From assembly GCA_035591015.1 (NCBI GenBank), contig JAXIUW010217285.1, positions 1 to 10,725 of the forward strand: a stretch of 10,725 nucleotides of DNA, in the 5' to 3' direction. How positions within the stretch are numbered: the stretch's first letter is position 1; each line of letters opens with the position of its first letter. Of this stretch, positions 1-7,860 are shown piece after piece. Position numbers and translations under genes: made by a program. Source of the DNA: Cephalothrix simula (taxonomy: Eukaryota > Nemertea > Palaeonemertea > Archinemertea > Cephalotrichidae). The notes beneath the pieces were generated by a model. The model was given only the letters and a program-made list of their open reading frames with translations, did not search any database and was not told where the DNA came from.

Positions 1-48
1 TGAAAAGTTCTGAGATGAAATGTAGGACTGAAAATCTTGTCAGAGCAT

Positions 49-210
49 ATATTTATTTATTTATTTTCATTCGTTTTACATTCATTTTCATTCTTTTTCA
101 TTCGTTTTCATTCATTTTCATTTGTTTTCATTCATTTTCATTCATTTCATTCATTTTCATTCATTTTCATTCATTTCATTCATTTTCATTCATTTTCATT
201 ATTCATTCAT
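49..210 (+). repeat. TTCATT-type microsatellite array with higher-order unit (copy 1)
   Basis: The stretch opens with a short TATT run and becomes a long pyrimidine-biased array of 9- and 10-base units (TTCATTCAT and TTCATTCATT), with interruptions such as TTCATTCG and TTCATTTG on its left side. The right half settles into a higher-order period of 29 bases (9+10+10). About 67 bases of this pattern recur without change at 6762-6828 in the same orientation, which is more than independent microsatellite growth easily explains. The long open frames across the array encode only runs of H, S, F and I and are not genes. It is probably the core of a mobile element whose right end follows at 211-243. 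Confidence 0.9.
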
Positions 211-243
211 GTACGCCTTTTCAGCCAGTGATTCACCCCTCGG
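205..243 (-). repeat. Conserved end motif (right terminal inverted repeat candidate) of the TTCATT element
   Basis: Directly after the array comes ATTCATGTACGCC (205-217), then CCAGTGATTCACCCCTCGG (225-243). The reverse complement of the second block matches 6707-6724 at all but two positions, and the first block recurs exactly at 6731-6743. Here the CACCCCTCGG block lies right of the array; at 6707 its inverted partner lies left of an array of the same orientation. That is the arrangement expected of terminal inverted repeats. No target-site duplication could be assigned, because the other end of this copy was not found. Confidence 0.55.
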
Positions 244-548
244 TCATTGAAATCTTTAAATTGTGCACAATAGAGTATTCTCACTATGAACTCTGCAGAA
301 TGTTTTGTATGAGTGAAACATGTAATTAAGAACCAGGTTCTTAATCTCTAAAACCATTCATTAAACATAAAATCACACCGTGACCGTGAAATATACAGTG
401 AGATCATGAATATAGACAATTTGAAAAGTATTTTTTTTCTATTTGAGAAGGAAAGAAGGAAAAATTTTTTATTCAACTGATTGATTATATGTTAAATTTT
501 GAATAAATTGTCTAGTGTATGAAATATAAAAAAAATATTGATCTAGTC
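244..548. other. AT-rich spacer, no gene seen
   Basis: This stretch is AT-rich unique-looking sequence with A- and T-runs (for example around 430-540). No reading frame, RNA gene or repeat could be supported here. The only point of note is that the reverse complement of 242-256 contains AGATTTCAATG, which also occurs at 579-589 near the second copy of the end motif. Confidence 0.6.
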
Positions 549-586
549 TTGAAATCTCACCATTTCGTGAAATGGTGAGATTTCAA
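549..586. repeat. Perfect 17-bp hairpin with 4-base loop
   Basis: The left arm at 549-565 (TTGAAATCTCACCATTT) is the exact reverse complement of 570-586. They are separated by the four bases CGTG. A perfect 17-bp stem is very unlikely by chance in 10 kb. The stem is shorter than a typical animal microRNA precursor, so a foldback repeat or a small palindromic insertion is more likely. The hairpin's right arm shares its AGATTTC theme with the tract that follows. Confidence 0.85.
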
Positions 587-604
587 TGCGCAGTGGTGAA
601 ATTT

Positions 605-646
605 CCGAGGGGTCGGACACACTGGAGGCGTGTACGAGATTTTTTT
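605..646 (+). repeat. Second version of the end motif, facing an AGATTT core
   Basis: CCGAGGGGT at 605-613, ACTGG at 621-625 and AGGCGTGTAC at 626-635 parallel the reverse complement of 211-243, which reads CCGAGGGGTGAATCACTGG followed by GGCGTAC. Spacing and order are kept, but several bases between them differ. In this copy the motif leads into AGATTT-rich sequence rather than a TTCATT array. This suggests one repeat family whose ends are conserved while the simple-sequence core differs, although the match is short and imperfect. Confidence 0.4.
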
Positions 647-767
647 CATGAGATTTGTTTTTGAATTTGAGATTTGGGATTTTTTTATAATTTTTTTTTA
701 TTTTTTAGAGATTTGGGATTTCGGGATTTTTTAAAGATTTTTTCGGAGGGTGTAAGAGATTTTTTGG
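624..767 (+). repeat. Degenerate AGATTT/GGGATTT tract with a direct repeat at each side
   Basis: The tract is built from AGATTT, GGGATTT and T-runs without a strict period. Its two margins carry a direct repeat: GGAGGCGTGTACGAGATTTT at 624-643 and GGAGGGTGTAAGAGATTTT at 745-763 differ by one indel and one substitution. The nine bases TTTCAATGC occur just outside on both sides (581-589 and 768-776) and could be a target-site duplication, though one copy lies inside the hairpin arm. The open frame here (674-877) is F-rich translation of the tract and is not called as a gene. Confidence 0.6.
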
Positions 768-776
768 TTTCAATGC

Positions 777-1192
777 CTTGCAGTTGCATTGTTGATTATG
801 ACGGTGTTAATTCACTAAAAGATAAGAAACTAGGAACAACACCTTCCTTCTTCCATATGCATTTACATGTTACGTGATATAAAAAGTATTAAGATTTTTT
901 CTCACGGAAGTCCACTTTAAGAACTACAAAATGATCCTAACTCTGTTACCATAAAAACCATAAAAATTGACACATTGACACACGTATAAAGTAAATATTG
1001 TAATCTTACCCTGACACTTGATAAAAACGGCAAGTCCTTGGAAAACATTATAATTAGTCTCTAATTTTACTAATTTTAATCTTTGACTTTAATCCAATGT
1101 TTTGATTAAATATTGATACACCAAAAGTTATATAATTCATGCATGGGTCATGTAGGCCTAAAGATTTAAGGAGGATATGGAAGGGGTCATAA
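777..1192. other. Spacer, no gene seen
   Basis: This is mixed AT-rich sequence without a supported gene, RNA or long repeat. It contains an isolated TAGGCCTA-type palindrome near 1153, a motif common in several marine invertebrate genomes. One occurrence has no diagnostic weight. Confidence 0.5.
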
Positions 1193-1340
1193 CGGGATCG
1201 GAATGGCGAAAAATGCAGCCGGGATCGGGTTCCGTTGAAAATGGGCCTTATCGGGATCGGGGTGGCGGGATGGATTGCCAGGGTCTCCGGAAATTTAGCG
1301 GGATCGGGATATCCCTCATTTTTAGCCTTGGCGGGATCTA
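1193..1340 (+). repeat. GC-rich island of irregular CGGGATCGG motifs
   Basis: CGGGATCGG or a close variant occurs at about 1193, 1220, 1252, 1266, 1299 and 1332, with spacings of 27, 32, 14, 33 and 33 bases. The island stands out as a sharp G+C rise in an AT-rich region. Both strands are open for tens of codons across it. The minus-strand frame (1054-1353) gives P-, D- and R-rich text that follows from the CCGATCCCG motif and looks like no known protein. It is best described as a decayed tandem repeat or cryptically simple sequence. The spacing near 33 suggests an original unit of about that length. Confidence 0.65.
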
Positions 1341-1545
1341 GATCGATACCCACCCTTCTAGAGCCTCTTTAAGTCAATTTTCAAAACTGAAGTCAAAAAT
1401 TAAAGCTTTGGTTTTTTCAAAAGCAAGATACTTAGTAGTTTTACAAGATTAAAGATCCATCCGTCCCATCCAAAAAGAATTTGAAAATTATTTTAAAAAA
1501 AAATTTTTGACGAAAATTTTAAAATCATCAATTTGTACTTGCACT

Positions 1546-1602
1546 CGCAAATTTATTTTAGTTTCACTGCAAGACTCGCAGTGAAACTAAAATAAATTTG
1601 CG
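1546..1602. repeat. Perfect 25-bp hairpin with 7-base loop
   Basis: The arm at 1546-1570 (begins CGCAAATTTATTTTAG, ends TTTCACTGC) is the exact reverse complement of 1578-1602. The loop is AAGACTC (1571-1577). Pairing stops cleanly at both outer ends, at 1545 and 1603. The stem is as long as a short microRNA precursor duplex, but it has no bulges and a tighter loop than usual. A young foldback insertion is the other main reading. No target-site duplication is obvious next to it. Confidence 0.9.
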
Positions 1603-2396
1603 CCACAGGAGGTCCTTATTTTCCGAAAAAAAAGTTCCCATTGCTAGTTTTAAAGAAAATGAACCCCCCTCATTATTTTTACAATCCTTTCCGCGCTAGC
1701 TGAACTATTCCCGTGTTTCGGAAAGAATCGATTATTTCTCCATACAAATCTCATGTCTCGACAGTTGTAAAGTATACATCGAAGCGAAAGGTTCTTGAAG
1801 CACAAAGAAAGTTACGGATATAGAAATAGTTCTAACTATAACTATAAGGATATAACAAAATATATAGTTTATATCACGAAATTTATTAGTTATAATTAGT
1901 GTTAAAATATTTTAGAATTGTCGGTTATTTTGCAAAATTGATATTTATTTATTTTTTGGATATTAAATTCATAAACAAAAATAAACAAACGTAATATATA
2001 AAGATTTCTCTGAAATGGAATACTTATTGAATAGGTTTGTATTTTTTTCCTAATATTTTTTCATTTTTTTTAAAAACTACTTAAAAAAACGGTTCCCTCG
2101 ACAAGAAGCATGGTTAACTAAAATTAGGTCACCAACTCCAAAGTTTGCAGGGCACCCCCGCGCTTGCACCCCGGGGATACCTGGATACGTTATTTGCAGT
2201 ATCATCATGGTTACTGTTAGCGTGGTTAGTAGTCCTAACAAATAGGCCTATATTTTGTTAGTATAAATAATAATACGAAAAAAAACTTTTTTTTCTTATT
2301 ATAATATTAACACTGATTAAGGAAACCTATGTGATCCATAGCATTGTAGACGTTTTGTTGATTATTACTTGCAATGATCTCATAATTAGCTGGTTA
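1603..2396. other. Spacer, no gene seen
   Basis: This stretch is AT-rich sequence with A- and T-homopolymer runs. It has a short GC-richer patch around 2147-2175 (GGGCACCCCCGCGCTTGCACC) and an AATAGGCCTATA palindromic motif near 2241. Nothing here supports a coding region, RNA gene or longer repeat. Confidence 0.5.
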
Positions 2397-2444
2397 GTGT
2401 TAATTAACTAGTGTGACATTAACTGAATAATTCTTAATTAACAC
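2397..2444. repeat. 11-bp inverted repeat (GTGTTAATTAA / TTAATTAACAC)
   Basis: The arm at 2397-2407 is exactly complementary in reverse to 2434-2444, with a 26-base spacer. Each arm contains the palindrome TTAATTAA, so part of the match follows from composition. It may be chance in AT-rich DNA or the trace of a short foldback. Confidence 0.4.
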
Positions 2445-3100
2445 ATAATGGCAGTTTATCTGCAAATAACACTATTTCATTTAAACTGAAATTATATATC
2501 TAGTGTGTTAATAGATCTTATTTTGTCGTACAGGTTCTTTAAGATCACTGTGCACACAGCTGGTGGGTTGGAAATTGTCCTAAGCTTTGCATTATGAACC
2601 ATAATGTGCATAGTGAAAGTTGAAACCCCTCTATTGTTCAACTCAGCATCATTTTACGCTCTGTTGGTTTGTCCAAGAAAGCAGTAGGATATAGGTTCTG
2701 GAAACATTAACTATGTGCCTGAAATTTGTCATGTCATTTATATAATATTTTATCGTATACAAGATCATACAATAGACCATGCAGTCTTTATTTTAGATGA
2801 TTGAAATTGCCTTATACATTGCAGCTAAGGTCACCCTTGATACCCATTGTTTCGCCTTAGATTTTTGGGAATTATTATTGACCCTTATTTTGCTCTTTTT
2901 TATGTGCAATGATCCAGGGATGTCTTGAGTGTTGGGGACAAGTAAAAAACCCTGGTCGGTGGTCATTGGGAAGTTTATATTGGACCCAGCAGCTAAACAA
3001 CTGAACTTTTATTACTCTCAGCCCTCAGTCATAGAGGGACATGCGGACACAACAACCACGTGTTCAACTTTGTAGCCAAGTCAATTTTTCATTTTTTGTT
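2445..3100. other. Spacer, no gene seen
   Basis: No frame of useful length, tRNA or repeat family was found. Base composition is slightly more balanced from about 2880 to 3060 than in the neighbours, but no recognisable exon or splice-site pair could be supported. Confidence 0.45.
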
Positions 3101-3122
3101 TGATTGATTGCTTGATTGATTG
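3101..3122 (+). repeat. Short imperfect TTGA microsatellite
   Basis: TGATTGATTG followed by CTTGATTGATTG forms about five TTGA-type units broken by one C. It is a small simple repeat with no further evidence of function. Confidence 0.7.
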
Positions 3123-3185
3123 CGCCTAATCCGGATTTGATAAGTACAATTCCAAAGTTCAATGTCTGTCGTCTGTGAGGGTTTC

Positions 3186-3395
3186 GGATTTCGCGAAATC
3201 TTACGGAATCTTCGATAGTATCAAGATTTCGCGATATCAAGATTTCGCGAAATCTTTCGTAAGATTTTCAAAGTTTCAAGATTTTGTAAGATTTTGCAAA
3301 ATTGAGCCTAAATTTGAAAGCTTTTGTGTCAAAAATTTTCTAAGATTTCGAGAGATTTTCTATAAGATTTCCTGAGATTTTTCAACAAAACATTC
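3186..3395 (+). repeat. AAGATTT tract with three 14-bp GATTTCGCGAAATC palindromes
   Basis: The perfect palindrome GATTTCGCGAAATC occurs at 3187-3200 and 3241-3254, and a one-base variant (GATTTCGCGATATC) at 3225-3238. From 3260 on, the text decays into AAGATTTT and AGATTTC units at irregular spacing up to about 3380. The CpG-containing centre is notable in an AT-rich context. The same AGATTT vocabulary dominates 624-767, so the two tracts may be related. The open frame across it (3175-3375) is F-, S- and K-rich repeat translation and is not a gene. Confidence 0.7.
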
Positions 3396-3428
3396 GTGAG
3401 ACTTTTTCTAATATTAGTTTTTCAGTTG

Positions 3429-3441
3429 CCCCCCCCCCCCC
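3429..3441 (+). repeat. Homopolymer run of 13 C
   Basis: Thirteen consecutive C residues are followed by TTCGG. The run closes the AGATTT-rich region. A second run of 12 C lies at 9513-9524. Assembly length of such runs is often uncertain. Confidence 0.95.
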
Positions 3442-4858
3442 TTCGGCCTCTTGTAGTGACGTGAGGATGTAACCAAAGTTTTTGCCTTAATTAATACAAA
3501 TTTTATACAATTCTAAAATTGCAATAATATGGCAAGGCGAGTTAGTGGCGGTTAAGCTGCAATTAACTGTGTTGTAGACGAGGTTATTGTAGACGTGAGT
3601 GAAGAAACGTTATATTTATTGCTTTTCTTCTCTTTCTCAATGGCTCCTTCAGAGGTAATCTGGAAATGCACATTTATGTTTTTAAACCTTTAGTCATTTC
3701 AACTTTTGGATTGAAGTATTTGGTAATATTTCTATCTGTTGACCAGCTATTGACGGGCAGTAATAACAAAATGTATACTTCTTCTATGTTTATGTACCTG
3801 TTGCAACTTTCTATATTAATGGATTAATATATTTTCTAGACTCTCGTCTTTAGATCATCTATCTTAATCATCATCATTTACTAAATATTATTTTATATGT
3901 TTGGTAAAACTTACATACATACACCTGGTACCTCCACTACCTACTTCCTAGTACAACAGCTTGTACTACTTGAGTTACTGAAGTTCGAGCTGAAGTTGCA
4001 TTGAGTTCTACCCACTCTAATAAAAGGTTATTGCATGTACTCAATTCCATGTTTCGATTTTTTTATTGCCTTTATTTTATCTTAAAATTGGATTATTGAT
4101 AAAACGTGACACAGATACAAGTCTCTTTTTATCTTTGAAAATTAACTGACTGAATACGTTTCATGTCTTACGTATATTAGATTTTACTCAGGGCTCGACT
4201 ATGGGTATAGCCTAATCAAGCAAAAGCGGCGTTCAGTGTCCGGCATGTACATTTAAATGTAAATTAAAGGAAAGGTAGGAAAATATAAATGTCCGACGAA
4301 AAAAGCCATATCATCTATGTTTATACTAAAGAGGGGACACAGCGTGAACGCATTTGCACCGGTTTCATTTTTCAATTTTCATTGTTTTAGACGTATTTTC
4401 ATGCATTCAAAATATTGTTGAATTGATCTATTATATCAAATGCTTTTGTTAAATCGTTAAAAATTCTCCAGATGCCTATAAAAGAAATGATTTGGTATTT
4501 TTTGCTCAGGTTTGAATGTTGGTTCATCTACGTTATGGATATTTGGGTATTAACTAGCACCAGAACTAGCTATTATGGTTTTTAAAAAAAATGTCGATAA
4601 AGAATTCTGAAGTGTCGCTTTAACCTAGATCCTTTATATTGAAAATTATACCTTTTTTCTATTTATTTGTTAGGGTCAATAGACTAGAATTGAAAATGAC
4701 ACCTGGTAAATGGCTTTTTATAGGTCCTCTTTTGAGATATTTTTTGAGATATGTGATATTAAATGCTTTTATAGTACTCGTACAATCACGTTCCAATAAT
4801 TATCTGATATTTCATAATTTTGTGATAACATTAATTACTGCTAATAGATCTTAATAGT
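3442..4858. other. Long spacer, no gene seen
   Basis: About 1.4 kb of AT-rich, unique-looking sequence. Short open frames exist (for example 4639-4854) but show no recognisable domain or consistent splice signals. GGCGAGTTAGTGGCGGTTAAG near 3536 has a slight tRNA-like look without a matching B box. Nothing here could be supported as a gene or repeat. Confidence 0.45.
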
Positions 4859-5005
4859 TGAATTTGTTTTGGTGAGCTTCTGTTGTGTTGTATATAAAAG
4901 ACGGAGCTATGTGGTACAATTGTTTCCCACTGAATTTGTTTTGGTGATCTTCGGTTGTATATAAAAGACGGTGAGCAGTGAGCTATATGGTGCAATTTTT
5001 TCCAC
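4859..5005 (+). repeat. Two-copy tandem repeat, each unit with a TATA-like string
   Basis: Unit 1 (4859-4930, 72 bases) and unit 2 (4931-5005, 75 bases) both start TGAATTTGTTTTGGTGA, contain TATATAAAAGACGG, then AGCTATRTGGTRCAATT, and end CCAC. Unit 2 lacks five bases before the TATA string and gains eight (TGAGCAGT, just after TATATAAAAGACGG), so the copies have diverged by indels and substitutions. The strings TATATAAAAG at 4891-4900 and 4958-4967 match the TATA-box consensus. No transcript start or exon is visible downstream, so promoter activity is not claimed. Confidence 0.85.
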
Positions 5006-6706
5006 TGCTCTGACATTGAGATCACTTCGCAGAGGCAACGTAATGTTTCAGAATTGAAGATCATAGAATGTCAAGACACTCGAGCAGTCTTATGGGGTGT
5101 CTGGTGTCTTAAGTTCTAGAATTTTGAATTAGACCAGAATCAAAAATCGATGGAATCGAATTTTTGAAAGAAATTATTTGCTCCTCATTTTTTTTAGCTA
5201 TTGTAGATTAGATATCGGTCAGATTTATGTAATTGTTTCATAAAACTATTATTTGATGTTTCTCCAGTGGAATATGACAAAGTATCAGTATTTTAAAGCA
5301 GTAATTTTTCTATAATCATGCTATCATATTGCATCAAACCTTCGATTGTAACTCTGGTATACTTCCGGTTTTCGCTAACAGAGAACCGTGTAATTCTAAA
5401 GTCTAGAGGGATTCTTCCCATAAATATTGAAATGAGCAATTAGTTTTGCATTTTTCTTTTATTTAAAGGCGTCGTAAACTTAACGTTTGTAATATTTATT
5501 GAGATTAGTATAAAGATAAGGTATGGAGATTATATTGTCACAAAGCAAATTAAGGATAATTTAGTAAATAATTTGTAGATTTGGTCATGGTAGGAAGAAT
5601 ATTATTAAATTACATTAAATTGATGGTTTATAATAAAGTGAAATTGATTGTTAAAGCTGTATAAATTGTTCATGGAATGAATAATTATAAAATGTTTGGG
5701 TCAAGTAGGACAACAAAAGCTAGAAATTTATTTGGTTTTAAAAATTTTCGAGCACTTATGATAATGAATGGTGTATTCGATTTTTCAGTTTTTTTCCCAA
5801 TTATGTCGTTGTAAGGGTAAGCGGCCTGTAAAATGTAGTGTAGATTCCGTCTCTTCCGGATGATTTGCAATGGCCAGAATTGTATAATTCTGATATGGCT
5901 AACTAAGCTCAATGTTACATGTATATGTACATGTATTTACATAGAGAGTTAGAGACTCCATATTTAATTTTCAATGTTCCTTTAAGATTTGCTTCCTTTC
6001 TTATTAAAGTTTAATGCCGGGCATTGAGCTCTGAAAACATATTTGGAACATGGAAAATACAATGACATATGACTGCGAGATGTATTTCACATTCTAGTAT
6101 TACCTTGAGCAGGTATACTAGTTGATAATAAGACTACGAGGAAGTTGTTACTTACAAGTCTGATTTGTCTCCAGAAGTCAAAGGGTGGGGTTCATGTTCT
6201 TATTATACACCCAAGAAAGGAAACTTATCATTTCATTATCACTCCCAAGAGCATGCAGGTAACTTAAAATGCTTGGTTATCATAGTTTTATGTGCATTAT
6301 TGGCGGATGTTTTTTTATAAATGCCTGAGGCTAAAATAGTAATGATATTGCTGTCTCGCAGAAAAGAAATCTTTATCTCGTAATTTCGTGGTTCTCTGTT
6401 AGCGAAGTCGAACTTTCCCATGTAGTGCATGTTTATATATATTGGAAGATGTGAATTAACATTTTAAACACGTCTATATCTTGTATTTTAGATGATTTAG
6501 AAGTGAATTACCTTAACTTGTGCCATTTAAAAATCAGACTGAATCAGAATATGATAGTTACTACTATCATAGTGCTTTTTTCAGCCGACTAAAGTAGTTT
6601 AATTATGTAAAAACAGTTATTGAAATAAATGTATAGAATTTTTTAAAAAACGAAGAAATTTTTAGACTCTGATCTGATAATATACAAAGAAAGTAGGCCG
6701 ATCTAA
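5006..6706. other. Long spacer, no gene seen
   Basis: About 1.7 kb without a supported gene. Minor structures are two TACATGTA palindromes at 5916-5923 and 5928-5935, and a 9-bp hairpin (TATGATAGT / ACTATCATA, loop TACT) at 6550-6571. Minus-strand frames at 5685-5912 and 6239-6430 encode 75 and 63 residues with no recognised motif and are probably chance. Confidence 0.45.
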
Positions 6707-6743
6707 TCGAGGGGTGAATTACTGAAATCCATTCATGTACGCC
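6707..6743 (+). repeat. Conserved end motif (left terminal inverted repeat candidate) of the TTCATT element
   Basis: TCGAGGGGTGAATTACTG at 6707-6724 is an inverted near-copy of 226-243 (two differences). ATTCATGTACGCC at 6731-6743 is an exact direct copy of 205-217. The motif precedes a TTCATT array here, whereas at 211-243 it follows one. The two loci therefore seem to keep opposite ends of the same element type. The expected right end after 6846 was not found, so this copy looks truncated or rearranged. Confidence 0.55.
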
Positions 6744-6758
6744 AATGAATGAAAAATA

Positions 6759-6846
6759 TTTTTCATTCATTTTCATTCATTTCATTCATTTTCATTCATT
6801 TTCATTCATTTCATTCATTTTCATTCATATTCATTCATTTTCATTA
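6759..6846 (+). repeat. TTCATT-type microsatellite array with higher-order unit (copy 2)
   Basis: The array uses the same 9- and 10-base units and the same 29-base higher-order period as the array at 49-210. It has one local change (CATATTCATT near 6828) and ends in CATTATG. The left side is bordered by ATGAATGAAAAATATTTTTCATTCAT, giving a small inverted arrangement at the array start. After 6846 the text becomes ATGAAATTTTTATGAAAACTTTTATGAAAT, a brief ATGAAA-like decay, and then unique sequence. Confidence 0.9.
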
Positions 6847-6869
6847 TGAAATTTTTATGAAAACTTTTA

Positions 6870-7647
6870 TGAAATAAAAAATTCTTGTTGATACTTGCTA
6901 TCCGTGATCTCAGTTATTCTCTATATTAACTGATATTAACGTGAATATATAAGCATACTAGTATCTATGACCAAGACCTATCTTCAGTTTTCCTAGTTAT
7001 CATGGGGCAATGGTGACGCTAGTAGTACCTCAACAACTACCCCCGCACTCTTGTCTATCATATATAGTGGAATGGGATTTCTACTGTATTATTCTTTGCG
7101 TGTATTATTTCTTTAGCAAAAACTTGTTGCAATGTATGTACTTTTCATTTCACTTCAATGTGATTGTTGAGGAGATCAATTAAGATCACAAATTTATGAA
7201 TATATATTTTTGCTTATTATGGATCAAATGAGAGATCATGAAGTCTAATTATTCTACTTAACACTTTCAGTCTTTAATGTTCATATATTCTGTCCCATAT
7301 ACACTTTGACGACTCTGTTCAAGTGTCTGTCGATTGCTTTCAAGAAGCGAATGCAGAAAGCCAGTTGGGAGTGCTGTTATGAGTTTGAGTGTTGTCAATA
7401 ACATGATCAAGTTTCTGGACTGTAAGACGACTTCATGCAACAGCATTAGCTTCCAGCTTTCATCAATGAGAGAAAATAATCAGTATGAAAGTATGGTTTA
7501 GCTTTTTCAATGTTTTCCCGCCTTTTCTTCATCAAAACTTCAGCTGATTAATTAATGTCATTAAAATAATCTTCAACGTTTTCGTCAAATCGTAGTAATC
7601 ACATACACACTGATCAGTAGTACAAGCAGCATTAGTAGCGATTGTAA
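6870..7647. other. Spacer, no gene seen
   Basis: AT-rich sequence with short open frames only. A plus-strand frame of roughly 40 codons around 7280-7400 ends at TAA and has no recognised motif. No RNA gene or repeat was found. Confidence 0.4.
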
Positions 7648-7768
7648 TTATACATTTTTGTCAAGAGCATCTTCAGCATCACTGTTTTTGCCATCGTCAC
7701 TAGCAGTAATAACGTCCTCATTTTTTCTTCGTCCTCAACTGAGCCATCATCAGCAGACATTATCTTCG
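7648..7768 (-). pseudogene. Possible remnant of an acidic coding stretch (frameshifted)
   Basis: On the minus strand, 7722-7760 reads as MSADDGSVEDEEK. After a one-base frame change in the run of six T (7721-7726), the text continues NEDVITASDDGKNSDAED and then ALDKNV before a stop at 7648-7650. Both halves are strongly enriched in D and E codons, as in the acidic tail or linker of a real protein. Beyond the inserted element, 8704-8733 on the minus strand continues in a compatible frame (VDVESVGNHD), preceded by TAG and a pyrimidine-leaning stretch that could be a splice acceptor. No protein family is recognised. The signal could also be cryptic trinucleotide simplicity, so this is a weak call. 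Confidence 0.2.
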
Positions 7769-7816
7769 CCCTACAAAAATATTCTATAGAATGTCTATAG
7801 AACTGAACACCTTCTA

Positions 7817-7841
7817 CAACCTTGATTCAAGACTGAAATTT
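7817..7841 (-). repeat. 25-base motif shared in inverted orientation with 9558-9582
   Basis: The 25 bases here, which begin CAACCTTGATTCAAGACTG, are the exact reverse complement of 9558-9582. They lie inside the 934-bp element between its left end and the array. An exact 25-base match across a 10.7-kb window is not expected by chance. The central CTTGATTCAAG is itself an 11-base palindrome about one base. Confidence 0.85.
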
Positions 7842-7860
7842 CGTCCCTTCTTGTTGTGTT

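Noticed and set aside
15-329. Overlapping plus-strand frames of 104 and 64 codons over the first array
   Set aside because: They are H/S/F/I runs produced by translating the TTCATT repeat; the open length follows from the repeat lacking stop triplets.
1054-1353. Minus-strand frame of 99 codons with P-, D- and R-rich text
   Set aside because: The sequence follows from the CCGATCCCG motif of a degenerate repeat, and no domain is recognised.
3536-3610. tRNA-like text GGCGAGTTAGTGGCGGTTAAG
   Set aside because: There is no B box at a suitable distance and no paired arms, so it is weaker than the 8894 candidate and not called.
5685-5912. Minus-strand frame of 75 codons as a possible exon
   Set aside because: No recognisable motif and no convincing splice-site pair; the length is within chance expectation for this composition.
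5916-5935. Two TACATGTA palindromes 12 bases apart
   Set aside because: These are short AT-rich palindromes that are common in such sequence and show no wider structure.
6550-6580. Hairpin followed by a T-run, like a bacterial intrinsic terminator
   Set aside because: The stem is only 9 bp and AT-rich, there is no upstream gene, and the window does not look bacterial.
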